A stretch of DNA of 64,000 bases, taken from positions 17,753 through 81,752 of the forward strand of contig CAWGFO010000007.1 of assembly GCA_963821925.1 (NCBI GenBank), written 5' to 3'. Position 1 is the stretch's first letter; each line of letters starts with the position of its first letter. This DNA comes from JAOUEA01 sp963821925 (GTDB taxonomy: Bacteria > Actinomycetota > UBA4738 > HRBIN12). This document shows, in pieces, positions 8,500-16,592 of the stretch. The notes beneath the pieces were generated by a model, which saw only the letters and a program-made list of their open reading frames with translations, made no database searches and was not told where the DNA came from. The position numbers and the translations under genes are program-made.

Positions 8500-8778
8500 A
8501 TGACCGTTGAGGGCGTACGGATCGGATTCAGCGCGGAGCAGGCGGTCGCGGTCGCGACCGAGCTGGGGATCGACTTCGACGTGACCCCGTTCGATCTGGA
8601 GCAGTTCCGGCGGGGGATGGAGGTCGAGCTCGAGCACGGCCGGCGCGACCCGATCACCGACGTCACGCACGACGACCCGATCGTCACGGGCAAGATCGCT
8701 TGGGCCCACCTGCGCGAGATGGCCGACTACTACGACCGGCTCGACGCGATGGAGCGGGAGGCCGAGGGCGACCGGTAG
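8500..8778 (+). CDS. DUF5661-family small protein
   Basis: The protein is 92 residues and soluble. It contains the pattern FDLEQFRRGMEVELEHGRRDPITDVTHDDP followed by GKIAWAHLREMADYYDRLD, which I recognise as the DUF5661 family. The function is unknown. The start is firm: AGGAGG lies 6 bases before the ATG at 8500, while an upstream in-frame ATG at 8428 has none. The gene is divergent from tldD. Confidence 0.8.
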   Translation: MTVEGVRIGFSAEQAVAVATELGIDFDVTPFDLEQFRRGMEVELEHGRRDPITDVTHDDPIVTGKIAWAHLREMADYYDRLDAMEREAEGDR

Positions 8779-8796
8779 GGCGGGCGAGCCGCTCGA

Positions 8797-8802
8797 TAGG
8801 CT
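8797..8802 (+). promoter_or_regulatory. -10 hexamer TAGGCT, leaderless transcript
   Basis: TAGGCT ends 6 bases before the ATG at 8809 with no ribosome-binding site between them. Confidence 0.45.
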
Positions 8803-8808
8803 CCGTGG

Positions 8809-9267
8809 ATGAGCGACCGGTGGTGGACGTATCTCCACGTCGCGGGCGCGTTCGGGTTCCTGGCGGCGCACGGCGTGGCCGTGGCCGTGGCGCTGCGCCT
8901 GCGCCGAGAACGCGACCCCGCTCGATGCCGCGCGTTCCTGGATCTCTCGCGCTCGACGAGGCCGTGGATGTACGTCTCCCTGCTGGTGCTGATCGTCGCC
9001 GGCGTGGTCCGCGGGTTCCAGCTCCATGCGTGGAGCCAGGGCTGGATCTGGACGGCGCTCGGCCTGCTGATCGCGATGCTGGTCGCGGCCTTCCCGCTGG
9101 CGGTGCCGTACTACGTGCGGGTGCGCCGGGCGGTGGCCGAGGGCGCCGACACGCCGCCGGACCAACTCGAGGCGCTCCTTCGCTCCCCACGCCCGCTCGT
9201 GATCCTCTGGGTCGAGACCGCGGGCCTGCTGGTGATCCTGTGGCTGATGATCTTCAAGCCGTTCTGA
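8809..9267 (+). CDS. Four-helix membrane protein (DUF2269-like)
   Basis: The protein is 152 residues with four predicted membrane segments: about 7-27 (HVAGAFGFLAAHGVAVAVAL), 47-66, 78-101 and 131-149. A short basic loop RLRRERDP follows the first helix. The layout resembles the DUF2269/YdbT-type small integral membrane proteins, but this is only a shape match. It lies 30 bases after the DUF5661 gene, yet has its own -10 element. Confidence 0.7.
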   Translation: MSDRWWTYLHVAGAFGFLAAHGVAVAVALRLRRERDPARCRAFLDLSRSTRPWMYVSLLVLIVAGVVRGFQLHAWSQGWIWTALGLLIAMLVAAFPLAVPYYVRVRRAVAEGADTPPDQLEALLRSPRPLVILWVETAGLLVILWLMIFKPF

Positions 9268-9335
9268 GCCCGCCGGGCATCGGTGCCATGATGCCCGGAC
9301 CGACCGACCCCCGTTCACCGAGGAGGTTCCCCGAC

Positions 9336-9707
9336 ATGTCCGTCGAACGCGCCGCCGACCATCCGACCTTCGAGCTCGGCGGGAACACGATCGTGAGCCT
9401 CGCGGCGCCCGCCCGCGGCGCCACCGAGGCCGCCCTGTTCCGGATCGAGCTGCCCGAGGGCGGCGGGCTCCCGCGCCATCACCACGACCACCTCGACGTG
9501 TTCGCGGTCGAGACGGGCGGCGGTACCTTCCACCTGGGCGACGAGACGATCACGCTCGAGCCGGGGGACTCGGTGGTCGTGCCGATCGGGGCGTGGCACC
9601 ACTTCGTGGCCGGCGCCGGCGGCGCGACCCTCGCGGTCACGATGCTCGCCGGCACGAAGCTGATCCGCGAGGACGGCTCCGAGACCGTTCCCCCGTGGGT
9701 GAGCTGA
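9336..9707 (+). CDS. Cupin-domain protein
   Basis: The protein is 123 residues and forms a single small beta-barrel. Cupin motif 1 reads G(X)5HHHDHLDVFAVETGG, with the histidines and a glutamate as likely metal ligands, and motif 2 reads PGDSVVVPIGAWHHF. The start has AGGAGG 8 bases upstream. The stop overlaps the ATG of the following amidohydrolase (TGATG), so the two are co-translated. Small cupins of this kind may be dioxygenases, isomerases or binding proteins. The coupling hints at a shared substrate. Confidence 0.85.
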   Translation: MSVERAADHPTFELGGNTIVSLAAPARGATEAALFRIELPEGGGLPRHHHDHLDVFAVETGGGTFHLGDETITLEPGDSVVVPIGAWHHFVAGAGGATLAVTMLAGTKLIREDGSETVPPWVS

Positions 9708-10894
9708 TGAGCCTCTACATCGCGAACGTCACGCTGTTCGACGGGAAGACCGTCAAGACGAAGCAGGGCATCCACGTGCGCGACGGCGCGATCGAGTGGG
9801 TGGGCGCGCACGCGCGTGCGCCGCGCACGGCGCTCGCGGCGAGCCCGATCGACGGCGCCGGGATGACCCTGACCCCCGGGCTGATCGACTGCCACGTGCA
9901 CCTCCAGTTCGACGGCGGCGCCGACTTCGCGGCCGAGGCCGCGGAGCTGATCCCCGCGCTCGCGGCCCTCAAGGCCGCCAAGAACGCCCAGCGGCACCTC
10001 GAGCACGGCGTGACGACCGTGCGCGACCTGGGCGGGATCGACGCCGTGAGCTGCCAGGTCGGCGTCGCGATCGAGAAGCACATGATCCAGGGCTCGCGGG
10101 TGATCGCGGCCGGGCGCGCCCTGACGATCACGGGCGGGCACGGGCACAACGTCGGCTTCGCCCGCGAGGTCGACGGGGCGGACATGATCCGCAAGGCGGT
10201 GCGCGAGGAGATCCGCGGCGGCGCGCGCGCGATCAAGGTCGTGGCGACCGGGGGCGTCCTGACGCCCGGGATCGGCGCGACGTTCACCGCGTTCACGCCC
10301 GAGGAGATCGCGGCCGCGGTCGACGAGGCCCACAAGTGGGACCGGTCGGTCGCCGCGCACGCGATCGGGAGCGGCGGGATCCTGAACGCCGTCGTCGCGG
10401 GCGTTGACTCGGTCGAGCACTGCAACCAGGTCACGACCGCGATCGCGAAGGAGATGAAGGAGCGCGGCACGTTCCGCTCGCCGACCCTGATGGCGCTCCG
10501 CGGGATGCTCGAGCACCCCGACGAGGTCCCGCCCTACGCGATCGAGAAGGCCCAGAAGCTCGAGCACGAGTCGCGCGATTCCCAGCGGCGGGCCGTGAAG
10601 GCCGGGATCCGCCACGTCTGCGGCACCGACGCCGGCACGCCCTTCAACCCGCACGGCGGGGCCGCGAACGAGCTGATCGACATGGTGGCGTGGGGCATGA
10701 CCCCGCTGAAGGCGATGCAGGCCGCCACCGCGAACGGCGCCGAGCTGCTCCGCCTCCCCGAGGTGGGCACCGTCGAGAAGGGGAAGGTCGCCGACCTCGT
10801 GCTGTACGGCGAGAGCCCGCTCGAGGACATCACGGCGACGCTGCAGCCGATGCTCGTGCTGAAGGGCGGCGCGGTCGTGCACGACGTGCGGTAG
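9707..10894 (+). CDS. Amidohydrolase (imidazolonepropionase/prolidase-like)
   Basis: The protein is 395 residues, a TIM-barrel metal hydrolase of the amidohydrolase superfamily. All metal-site elements are visible: HVHL (about residue 64), the carboxylated lysine in AIKVVATGG, histidines in AAHAIGSGG and VEHCN, and the aspartate in GTDAGTP. The C-terminal AELLRLPEVGTVEKGKVADLVL returns to the small beta-sandwich domain. Relatives act on Xaa-Pro dipeptides or N-acylated amino acids. The substrate cannot be assigned. It is translationally coupled to the cupin. Confidence 0.9.
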   Translation: MSLYIANVTLFDGKTVKTKQGIHVRDGAIEWVGAHARAPRTALAASPIDGAGMTLTPGLIDCHVHLQFDGGADFAAEAAELIPALAALKAAKNAQRHLEHGVTTVRDLGGIDAVSCQVGVAIEKHMIQGSRVIAAGRALTITGGHGHNVGFAREVDGADMIRKAVREEIRGGARAIKVVATGGVLTPGIGATFTAFTPEEIAAAVDEAHKWDRSVAAHAIGSGGILNAVVAGVDSVEHCNQVTTAIAKEMKERGTFRSPTLMALRGMLEHPDEVPPYAIEKAQKLEHESRDSQRRAVKAGIRHVCGTDAGTPFNPHGGAANELIDMVAWGMTPLKAMQAATANGAELLRLPEVGTVEKGKVADLVLYGESPLEDITATLQPMLVLKGGAVVHDVR

Positions 10895-10950
10895 ATGCGA
10901 CGGCCTCGTGGCCGTCATGTGGCGAAAGGGTGGCGAGTCCTCGCCACTCG

Positions 10951-10979
10951 TTGACCCGCCCACGGGGCACTCCTAGCAT
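10951..10979 (+). promoter_or_regulatory. Sigma-70-type promoter without a downstream coding gene
   Basis: TTGACC (10951-10956) and TAGCAT (10974-10979) are 17 bases apart, the consensus spacing. The predicted start near 10986 lies only about 30 bases before a terminator, and no open frame follows on this strand. Confidence 0.55.
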
Positions 10980-10985
10980 CGGCGA

Positions 10986-11054
10986 CGTACCGCCGAGCTG
11001 ACCAGCAAACGGGAGGCCGCGACGCACCCCCTCGCGTCGCGGTCTTTCTTCTTG
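10986..11054 (+). ncRNA. Candidate small RNA (about 68 nt)
   Basis: The interval runs from the predicted start of the promoter at 10951-10979 to the T-rich tail of a strong hairpin. The 5' part is single-stranded-looking (GACCAGCAAACGGGAG) and the 3' end is the terminator stem with a C-rich loop. A short transcript bounded by a promoter and an intrinsic terminator in an intergenic region is the standard picture of a bacterial sRNA. There is no expression evidence. It could instead be an attenuated leader or read-through stop for the amidohydrolase transcript. Confidence 0.4.
11017..11054 (+). terminator. Rho-independent terminator
   Basis: A perfect 9-bp stem (CCGCGACGC with GCGTCGCGG, 11017-11025 and 11034-11042) around an 8-base C-rich loop is followed by TCTTTCTTCTT. 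This is the clearest intrinsic terminator in the window. The T-tract is on the plus strand only. Confidence 0.8.
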
Positions 11055-11064
11055 TCCCTCCGGT

Positions 11065-11532
11065 TCAGGCGGCGCCGTCGGGCCGCTGCGCGAGCACCCG
11101 CTCCAGGATGTCGACGCCGCCGCCCAGAGAGGCGAGCTCGGCGGGGGAGAGGTCCTGCAGCGTGCGCGCGAGCGCCTGCAGCCGCATCGCACGGCCGCGC
11201 TTGAGCGCGCGCGTGCCCCGTGCGGTCGCGCGCACCTGCACCGCCCGCGCGTCCTCGGGATCGGGCGCACGCGTGACGTAGCCGTCGCGCTCGAGCCCGT
11301 CGACGAGCCGGGTCATCGTGGGCGGCTCGACCTGCTCGGCCTGCGCGAGCTCGCCGATCCGCATCGGACCCACGAACACGAGCACCGAGAGCACAGACAG
11401 ACGAGGCGCCGAGATCCCCAGCGCCTCGTCCTCCACGCGAAGACGACGCAAGAGGTGGATCGCGGCCGAATGCAGCCGGTCGGCTACCGCGTCCACATCG
11501 CGCGCTGGGGAAGTCCGTCTTGACGTGGTCAT
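11065..11532 (-). CDS. MarR-family transcriptional regulator
   Basis: The protein is 155 residues. The winged-helix core reads RLSVLSVLVFVGPMRIGELAQAEQVEPPTMTRLVDGLERDGYVTRAPDPEDARAVQV, matching MarR (recognition helix PTMTRLVDGLE, wing with DPEDARAV). Flanking helices dimerise. MarR proteins usually repress their own gene and a divergent one until a small molecule binds. A perfect inverted repeat starts two bases upstream of this start codon and lies in front of the divergent ankyrin gene. Confidence 0.92.
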   Translation of the reverse strand: MTTSRRTSPARDVDAVADRLHSAAIHLLRRLRVEDEALGISAPRLSVLSVLVFVGPMRIGELAQAEQVEPPTMTRLVDGLERDGYVTRAPDPEDARAVQVRATARGTRALKRGRAMRLQALARTLQDLSPAELASLGGGVDILERVLAQRPDGAA

Positions 11533-11533
11533 C

Positions 11534-11560
11534 TGTATTTAGTTAGGCTACGCAAATACA
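11534..11560. promoter_or_regulatory. Divergent promoter region with MarR-type operator
   Basis: TGTATTT (11534-11540) and AAATACA (11554-11560) form a perfect 7-bp inverted repeat with a 13-base spacer. The AT-rich patch stands out in this GC-rich DNA. TAGCCT-like and TAGGCT-like hexamers overlap in the spacer on the two strands. It is placed to control both the MarR gene and the ankyrin gene at 11578. Confidence 0.65.
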
Positions 11561-11577
11561 AGCATCGGAGGCAAGCC

Positions 11578-12249
11578 ATGGCAAGCACATCGGCGGAACT
11601 CTTCGAGGCGATCGAGGCCGACGACGCGGACCGGGTCCGCGCCCTGCTGGCCGACGACCCGTCGCTCGCGTCCGCGCGCGACGAGCAGGGCGTGTCGGCG
11701 CTGATGCGGGCGCGCTACCGGTTCGACAAGGGCGTGATCGAGGCGGTTTTCGCGGCGGCCCGTCGCTCGACGTGTTCGAGGCGGCGTCGTTCGGCGACCT
11801 GGACCGGCTCACCGAGCTGCTGATGTTCGATCCGGCGCTCGTCACGACGTACTCGGCCGACGGGTTCACGGCGCTCCACTTCGCGGCGTTCTTCGGCCGG
11901 CCCGACGCGGCGCGGTTCCTGCTGGACCGGGGCGCCGACGTCGACGCGGCCGGCCGTGGATGGATGACCGGGACGCCCCTGCACTCCGCCGCGTCGTCAC
12001 GCCAGCCCGCGGTCGTCTCGATGCTGCTGGATGCCGGCGCCGACGCCGACGCGCGGCAGGGCCAGGGCTGGACGGCGCTGCACTCGGCCGCGAGGAACGG
12101 CGACCTCGCGAGCGTCGAGGCGCTGCTCGCGGCGGGCGCCGATCCCGCGGTCACGAACGACGACGGCGCGAGCGTGCGCGACCTGGCCGCCGAGGGCGGC
12201 GACGAGAACCGTCCTGGCGGCGATCGACCGGGCGCTCGCCGGGTCGTAG
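11578..12249 (+). CDS. Ankyrin-repeat protein (two apparent frameshifts)
   Basis: Read through both shifts, this is a protein of about 223 residues made of ankyrin repeats (for example GFTALHFAAFFGRPDAARFLLDRGADVDA, then TPLHSAASSRQPAVVSMLLDAGADADA, then WTALHSAARNGDLASVEALLAAGADP). The start has CGGAGG upstream. One base is missing near 11756 (GPSLDVFEAA should follow VFAA) and one is extra near 12207 (RTVLAAIDRALAGS* should follow GGDE). The shifts cancel, so the whole span is a multiple of three. Ankyrin proteins bind other proteins. It is probably controlled by the divergent MarR. Confidence 0.75.
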
Positions 12250-12266
12250 CCGGACGCCAGGACCCG

Positions 12267-13368
12267 CTACGCGGTCGGCACGGGCACGCGGACCCAATCG
12301 CGGCCGTCCCAGTGCATCGCCAGCGGATCGTCGTAGCCGTCGGTGCCCTCGCGCCAGCCCACCGCCCACGCGTCGTTCGCGGTCCGGATGTCGATCCCGA
12401 GGAGCCCCGACTCGCGCGCCGGCGCCGCCACGGTCATCCGATGCCAGCCGGACGCGTCGCGACCCATCACGATCGCGCGGAAGTCGGGTCGGGCCTGGCC
12501 GACCGCGGCTTGCCATCCGGCCGGTCCGACGGCGACGGCGGCCAGCGCGGCCTCGGGGGTCCGCTTCTCGAGGGTCCACCGGCCGTCCTCGTACCGGACG
12601 ATGTAGACCCCGGCGAGCCAGTCGGACCCGGCGTCGTACCAGATCGAGCCCACGACCGTGAGCCGGCCGTGCCCGAGGGAGACCACGTCCGTCGCGAAGG
12701 TGTTCCGCTCGTACTCGGGGAGCCGGTCGACGCGCCACCCGCGGCCGTTCCATCGGAGCGCGGCGGGGTGCCAGAGCGGCGTCTCGACCATCCCGACGGC
12801 CCAGAGGCCCGTCCGGCCCGAGGGTGTCGCGGCGGTGAGGGTGGCCACGCGCGTCGGCAGTCCCGACGCGGACCCAGTCGTGTCCGTCGAACCGGTACGC
12901 GAGGCCGCCGTTGCGGCTCCCGTTCGGGGTGTAGAGGTCGAAGGCCCCGACCGCCCAGGCGACCCCGCCCGGCATCACGACGACGTCGTTCAGCATCCCC
13001 TCGCCCGGCGGCCGCGCGACGTGGAACCTCGTCCACGTGGCCCCGTCGTAGTGCAGGAGCAGCGGCACGTTCTGATCCTGCGAGACCACCCAGCCCACGA
13101 CCCACACGTCGGCGGCGTTGCGCGCCGCGACGGCCGCGTAGGTGTGCGCCCGCATGATCGAGGGTCCCGTCACGGTCCACGCGGCGCCGTCCCAGTGCAC
13201 GATCAGGTCGTCGCCGACCGCCCACACGTCGTCGGACGCGACCACCGCGACGTCGGCGAGGCCGTGGTCGAAGGGGTCGGGCGTGCCCGCTCCCGCCCGA
13301 ACCGGCATCGACGCCAGGGCCGCCATCGTCGCCAGGCCGATCACCACCGCGGACCACCTCGCACGCAT
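12267..13368 (-). CDS. Secreted beta-propeller-like protein (apparent frameshift)
   Basis: A signal peptide (MRARWSAVVIGLATMAALA...AGA) leads into repeats with the pattern DVWAVGD..VHWDGAAWT, DVWVVGW..LLHYDGATWT, WAVGAFD..YRFDGHDW, LWAVGM..LRWNGRGW and DAWAVGW..MHWDGRDWV. These look like blades of an extracellular propeller. The ATG at 13368 has GGAGG about 7 bases upstream. The frame breaks at 12861, where one extra base separates WVRVG from LPTRVATLTAAT; the second half continues in the next frame to the stop at 12267. The function is unknown, perhaps cell-surface binding. Confidence 0.7.
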
Positions 13369-13541
13369 CCGGACCACCTCCACCCTCATGTTCCCCCGCC
13401 GAGACCCGTTGTGCCAGGGGTCATCCGGCCGTTCTGGACCGGGACGGCGTCCGAGGCCGAACGGCGCTTTGCATCGCGCGGCCCCCTCGTGGTTGACTCC
13501 GCGGACGACACGGACGTCTCGCCCCGGACAGGAGCCCCCCC

Positions 13542-14510
13542 ATGCGCCGTTCAGCCCGCCGTCCCGCCCTCGCCGCGACCGTCGCCGTCCTCGCGCTCGT
13601 GGCCACCTCCACGCTGCACGCGGCCGCCGGCCCGTCGCCCGATCCCGTGATCGTCGCCGTGGGCGACATCGCCTGCCAGTCCTTCCCCCAGGGCGACGGC
13701 GAGGGCGCGTGCCGCTCCGACGAGATCGCGGACCTGATCCGGGGCATCGCCCCCTCGCGGTTCCTCGCGCTCGGGGACCTGCAGTACAACAAGGGGTCCC
13801 TCGGCGAGTTCATGAAGTCGTACGACCTGCAGTTCGGCGACCTCAAGCCGATCACCCTCCCGGCCACCGGGAACCACGAGTACGGCACCACGGGCGCCGC
13901 CGACTACTTCACCTACTGGGGCGGCCGGGCGAACCCGCCGCTCGGCTACTACTCGGTGGACGTCGGCGACTGGCACGTGGTCGCCCTGAACTCCGACGTC
14001 TGCGGCGACGCCCCCGGCTGTGGCCCGGGTACCCCGCAGTACGAATGGCTCAAGGCCGACCTCCGCGCGAACCGGAGCGCCTGCACGCTCGCGTTCCAGC
14101 ACCACCCGCGCTGGGACTGGCGGCCGTACCAGAAGTGGGTCGACGAGGACGCCACGACGAAGAACGCCGGCGCCGAGGTGAAGCCCTACATCGACCTGGT
14201 CAAGCTGATGGACGCCCAGGGCGTCGACGTCCTCCTCACGGCCCACAACCACCTCTACATGCGGTGGGCGCCCCAGAGCGGCGACGGGAAGGTCGACCCG
14301 AACGGCGTCACGGAGTTCGTCGTCGGGACCGGCGGCCGGTCGCTCTACCCGTACGGCAAGGGGCCTCGCCCGGCGAACCTGCGCGCGACGCAGAACAAGG
14401 CGTTCGGCGTGCTGCAGATGACGCTGCACCCCACGAGCTACGACTACCGATGGGTGCCGCTCCCGGGCGAGCCGGCGTTCAACGACGCGGGCACCGTGAG
14501 CTGCGCCTAG
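13542..14510 (+). CDS. Secreted purple-acid-type metallophosphoesterase
   Basis: The protein is 322 residues with a signal peptide (to about residue 29) and all calcineurin-like metal motifs in order: GDIA, GDLQY, GNHE, the histidine in QHHPR and AHNHLY. It should be an exported phosphatase acting outside the membrane, a typical way to scavenge phosphate, though no Pho-box is evident. The start has AGGAG 7 bases upstream. Several paired cysteines (CQSF, CRSD, DVCGDAPGC) fit an extracytoplasmic fold. Confidence 0.9.
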   Translation: MRRSARRPALAATVAVLALVATSTLHAAAGPSPDPVIVAVGDIACQSFPQGDGEGACRSDEIADLIRGIAPSRFLALGDLQYNKGSLGEFMKSYDLQFGDLKPITLPATGNHEYGTTGAADYFTYWGGRANPPLGYYSVDVGDWHVVALNSDVCGDAPGCGPGTPQYEWLKADLRANRSACTLAFQHHPRWDWRPYQKWVDEDATTKNAGAEVKPYIDLVKLMDAQGVDVLLTAHNHLYMRWAPQSGDGKVDPNGVTEFVVGTGGRSLYPYGKGPRPANLRATQNKAFGVLQMTLHPTSYDYRWVPLPGEPAFNDAGTVSCA

Positions 14511-14514
14511 CGCG

Positions 14515-15492
14515 TCACTCCCACGTGCCGATCGGTCCGCCCGCGAGGAACAGGTTCAGCCCGTAGGCGACCCCGTCGAGATCCTCGGCGCGGTCCTCCG
14601 GCGTCCGAACCGCCAGGTAGTCGCGCCACGCGAGCGCGCGGGCGAGCGTGCCCGTCCGGTAGCCGATCTCCGAGAGCCGCACGAGCTCGTCGCGGGCGGC
14701 GTAGCCCTCGAACGGCTCGAGGTAGGCGTCGCGCAGCCTGAGGATGTCGCGGCCGCCCGGTTCCAGGCCGAGCTTCCAGACGGTCGCGCGCAGCGCGACC
14801 GTGAGCGTGTGGAACGGGTGCGAGATGCAGGCATCGCCCCAATCGGTGATCCGGTATCGATCGCCGTCCACGAACACGTTCCCGTCGTTCAGGTCGTCGT
14901 GCTGGACGGTCTCGGGGATCCCGGCGGCCGCGAGCTCGGCGCACATCCCCTCGATCTCGGGCAGCCGGGCGCGCAGGCGCTCGCGGTCGGCGCGCGCGAG
15001 CCCGTCGGGCTCGTCGAGCAGGAGGAACTCGTCCTGGTCGAGGAGCGCGTCGACCATCGCGGGCAGCCGCCCGAGCCCGAGATCGGGTATGCCGTCCTCC
15101 AGGAGCCGTCCGACGTGCGGCGCGGTCGCGAGCTGCAGGTCGGCGCATCCCGCGAGCACGATCTCCCACCGCGAGAGGTCGGGGTCGGCCTCGAGCAGCT
15201 CACGCAGGCGCGAGCCCGCGTCGCGCAGGAGCATCCAACCGAGCGCGTCGTCCGACGCGGCCACCTCGGGCACCCAACCGGGTCGGAGCTCGTCGAGGAG
15301 GATCGTGAGCCCGATCTCCGACGGGTCGTCGGGCGCCTTGAACCAGAGGGTCCCATCGGCCGTGGGCACCCGGAGCACGGTCGACCAGATCCGGACGTGC
15401 GTCTGCTCGATCGGTCCGGTGACTTCCGCGTGATCGTGGATCCACGCGTGCGCCCGCTCGAGGAACGCGGGATCGGTCCAGCGCCGCGCCAC
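14515..15492 (-). CDS. APH-family phosphotransferase
   Basis: The protein is 325 residues with the aminoglycoside-phosphotransferase/choline-kinase fold. The catalytic loop HDDLNDGNVF (HxDLxxxN) and the metal motif ITDWGDA (DxG-like) are both present. The family phosphorylates small molecules, so resistance cannot be assumed. The GTG at 15492 is the most plausible start, since the frame upstream runs into the preceding gene. It is the last gene of a three-gene minus-strand group, 20 bases after the C45 gene. Confidence 0.82.
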   Translation of the reverse strand: MARRWTDPAFLERAHAWIHDHAEVTGPIEQTHVRIWSTVLRVPTADGTLWFKAPDDPSEIGLTILLDELRPGWVPEVAASDDALGWMLLRDAGSRLRELLEADPDLSRWEIVLAGCADLQLATAPHVGRLLEDGIPDLGLGRLPAMVDALLDQDEFLLLDEPDGLARADRERLRARLPEIEGMCAELAAAGIPETVQHDDLNDGNVFVDGDRYRITDWGDACISHPFHTLTVALRATVWKLGLEPGGRDILRLRDAYLEPFEGYAARDELVRLSEIGYRTGTLARALAWRDYLAVRTPEDRAEDLDGVAYGLNLFLAGGPIGTWE

Positions 15493-15512
15493 GGTGCCGG
15501 GCGACCCGCCCT

Positions 15513-16592
15513 CTACCGCCCCGGGTACGAGGCGAACGCGTACTCCTGGGCCTCGGAGTCGCACGGGTTCCCGCGCCCGTACGTGATGCGGCCGTCGGTG
15601 ACGTCGGCCACGCACCAGAACACGGTCTTCTCGTTCGGGTGCTCGTCGTCGGGGTGGCGGCAGATCGCGTTCGGGTGCGTCTCGTGGTCGCTGAGCATCG
15701 AACGCATCGAGTCGGGCGTGACGGAACCCGGCGGCTGCGCGGCGAGGAGCGCCCGCGCCCGCCCGTACCGCTCGCCCGAGCGCACCGCGTAGTCGGGGTC
15801 GCCCTCGAAGTCGAGCATCCGGTCGCAGACGTAGTGGTTCGTGTGCGCGAGGTGATCGGCCTCGTCGAGGCTCGTGACCTCGGCATCGGTGGCGCTCCCC
15901 TCGACGTTCGCGACGGCGCCGTCGGCCGCCGAGAGCACGTTGTTGTAGCTCGACGCCCGGTCCGGGCGGAGCGCCATCACGACCATCTCCTCCAGGTTGC
16001 GGGCGCGCATCATCTCGAGCACCTGGTGCGACCGCGAGATGCCGACGCGCTCGTCGTTCGGGGAGAGTTCGTTCCCGGTGAGGGAGAGGCCTGCGTCGTT
16101 GAACCCGACGGAGAGCCACGGCACGCCCCCCAGCTGGAAGATCACCGGATCGCCCGGCACGCTGATCTCGAGCGCGGTGATCTCCTCCTCGGCCGCGGGA
16201 CGGAGGTCGTTCGTGTGGCCGACGATCAGATGCCCGTCGGCGGTCGCGGCGGGCCCGGCGACGAGGTCGCTGCAGCGACCCTGCGTCACCTGCTCGCGGG
16301 GCGCGTACCAGATCTCCTCGATCGAGCAGGCGAAGAACGCCATCGGGTCGACGCCGGCGGCCTCGGCGCAGCCGTCGAGCTCCTCGATCAGCCAGGGGAG
16401 CCGCGGCTCGGTCAACGCCCGGTACTCGGCGGCCAGGGCGAGCTGCTCGTCGCGGGTCCGGCCGGCCGGCAGCTCGTCGAAGGCCGTGTCGACCTCGTGC
16501 CGGATCGCGTCGCGGGCGGCCTCGCCCATCTGACACCCAACCTCGCGGTGGGACCCGACGACCCGGATCAGCTCGATCGGTCGCGGCGTCAC
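15513..16592 (-). CDS. C45-family acyltransferase/peptidase (AAT-like Ntn hydrolase)
   Basis: The protein is 359 residues and resembles acyl-CoA:6-aminopenicillanic acid acyltransferase and other C45 Ntn hydrolases. The expected self-cleavage leaves an N-terminal Cys, here in GRCSDLVAGP near residue 106. Other family blocks are GHTNDL, SVGFNDAGLSLTGNEL and AHTNHYV. Bacterial members hydrolyse or transfer acyl groups on amides. The GTG start overlaps the stop of the upstream gene (GTGA), giving coupled translation with the polymer-forming membrane protein. Confidence 0.85.
   Translation of the reverse strand: MTPRPIELIRVVGSHREVGCQMGEAARDAIRHEVDTAFDELPAGRTRDEQLALAAEYRALTEPRLPWLIEELDGCAEAAGVDPMAFFACSIEEIWYAPREQVTQGRCSDLVAGPAATADGHLIVGHTNDLRPAAEEEITALEISVPGDPVIFQLGGVPWLSVGFNDAGLSLTGNELSPNDERVGISRSHQVLEMMRARNLEEMVVMALRPDRASSYNNVLSAADGAVANVEGSATDAEVTSLDEADHLAHTNHYVCDRMLDFEGDPDYAVRSGERYGRARALLAAQPPGSVTPDSMRSMLSDHETHPNAICRHPDDEHPNEKTVFWCVADVTDGRITYGRGNPCDSEAQEYAFASYPGR

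Noticed and set aside
5829..8503. Plus-strand open frames opposite tldD and tldE
   Set aside because: Shadow frames; the minus strand has the HExxGH protease pair with a coupled start.
11017..11042. 6C RNA motif
   Set aside because: The terminator loop has only five C residues and a second C-rich hairpin is missing.
14515..15492. Aminoglycoside-resistance gene
   Set aside because: The fold is shared by many small-molecule kinases; nothing in the context indicates resistance.
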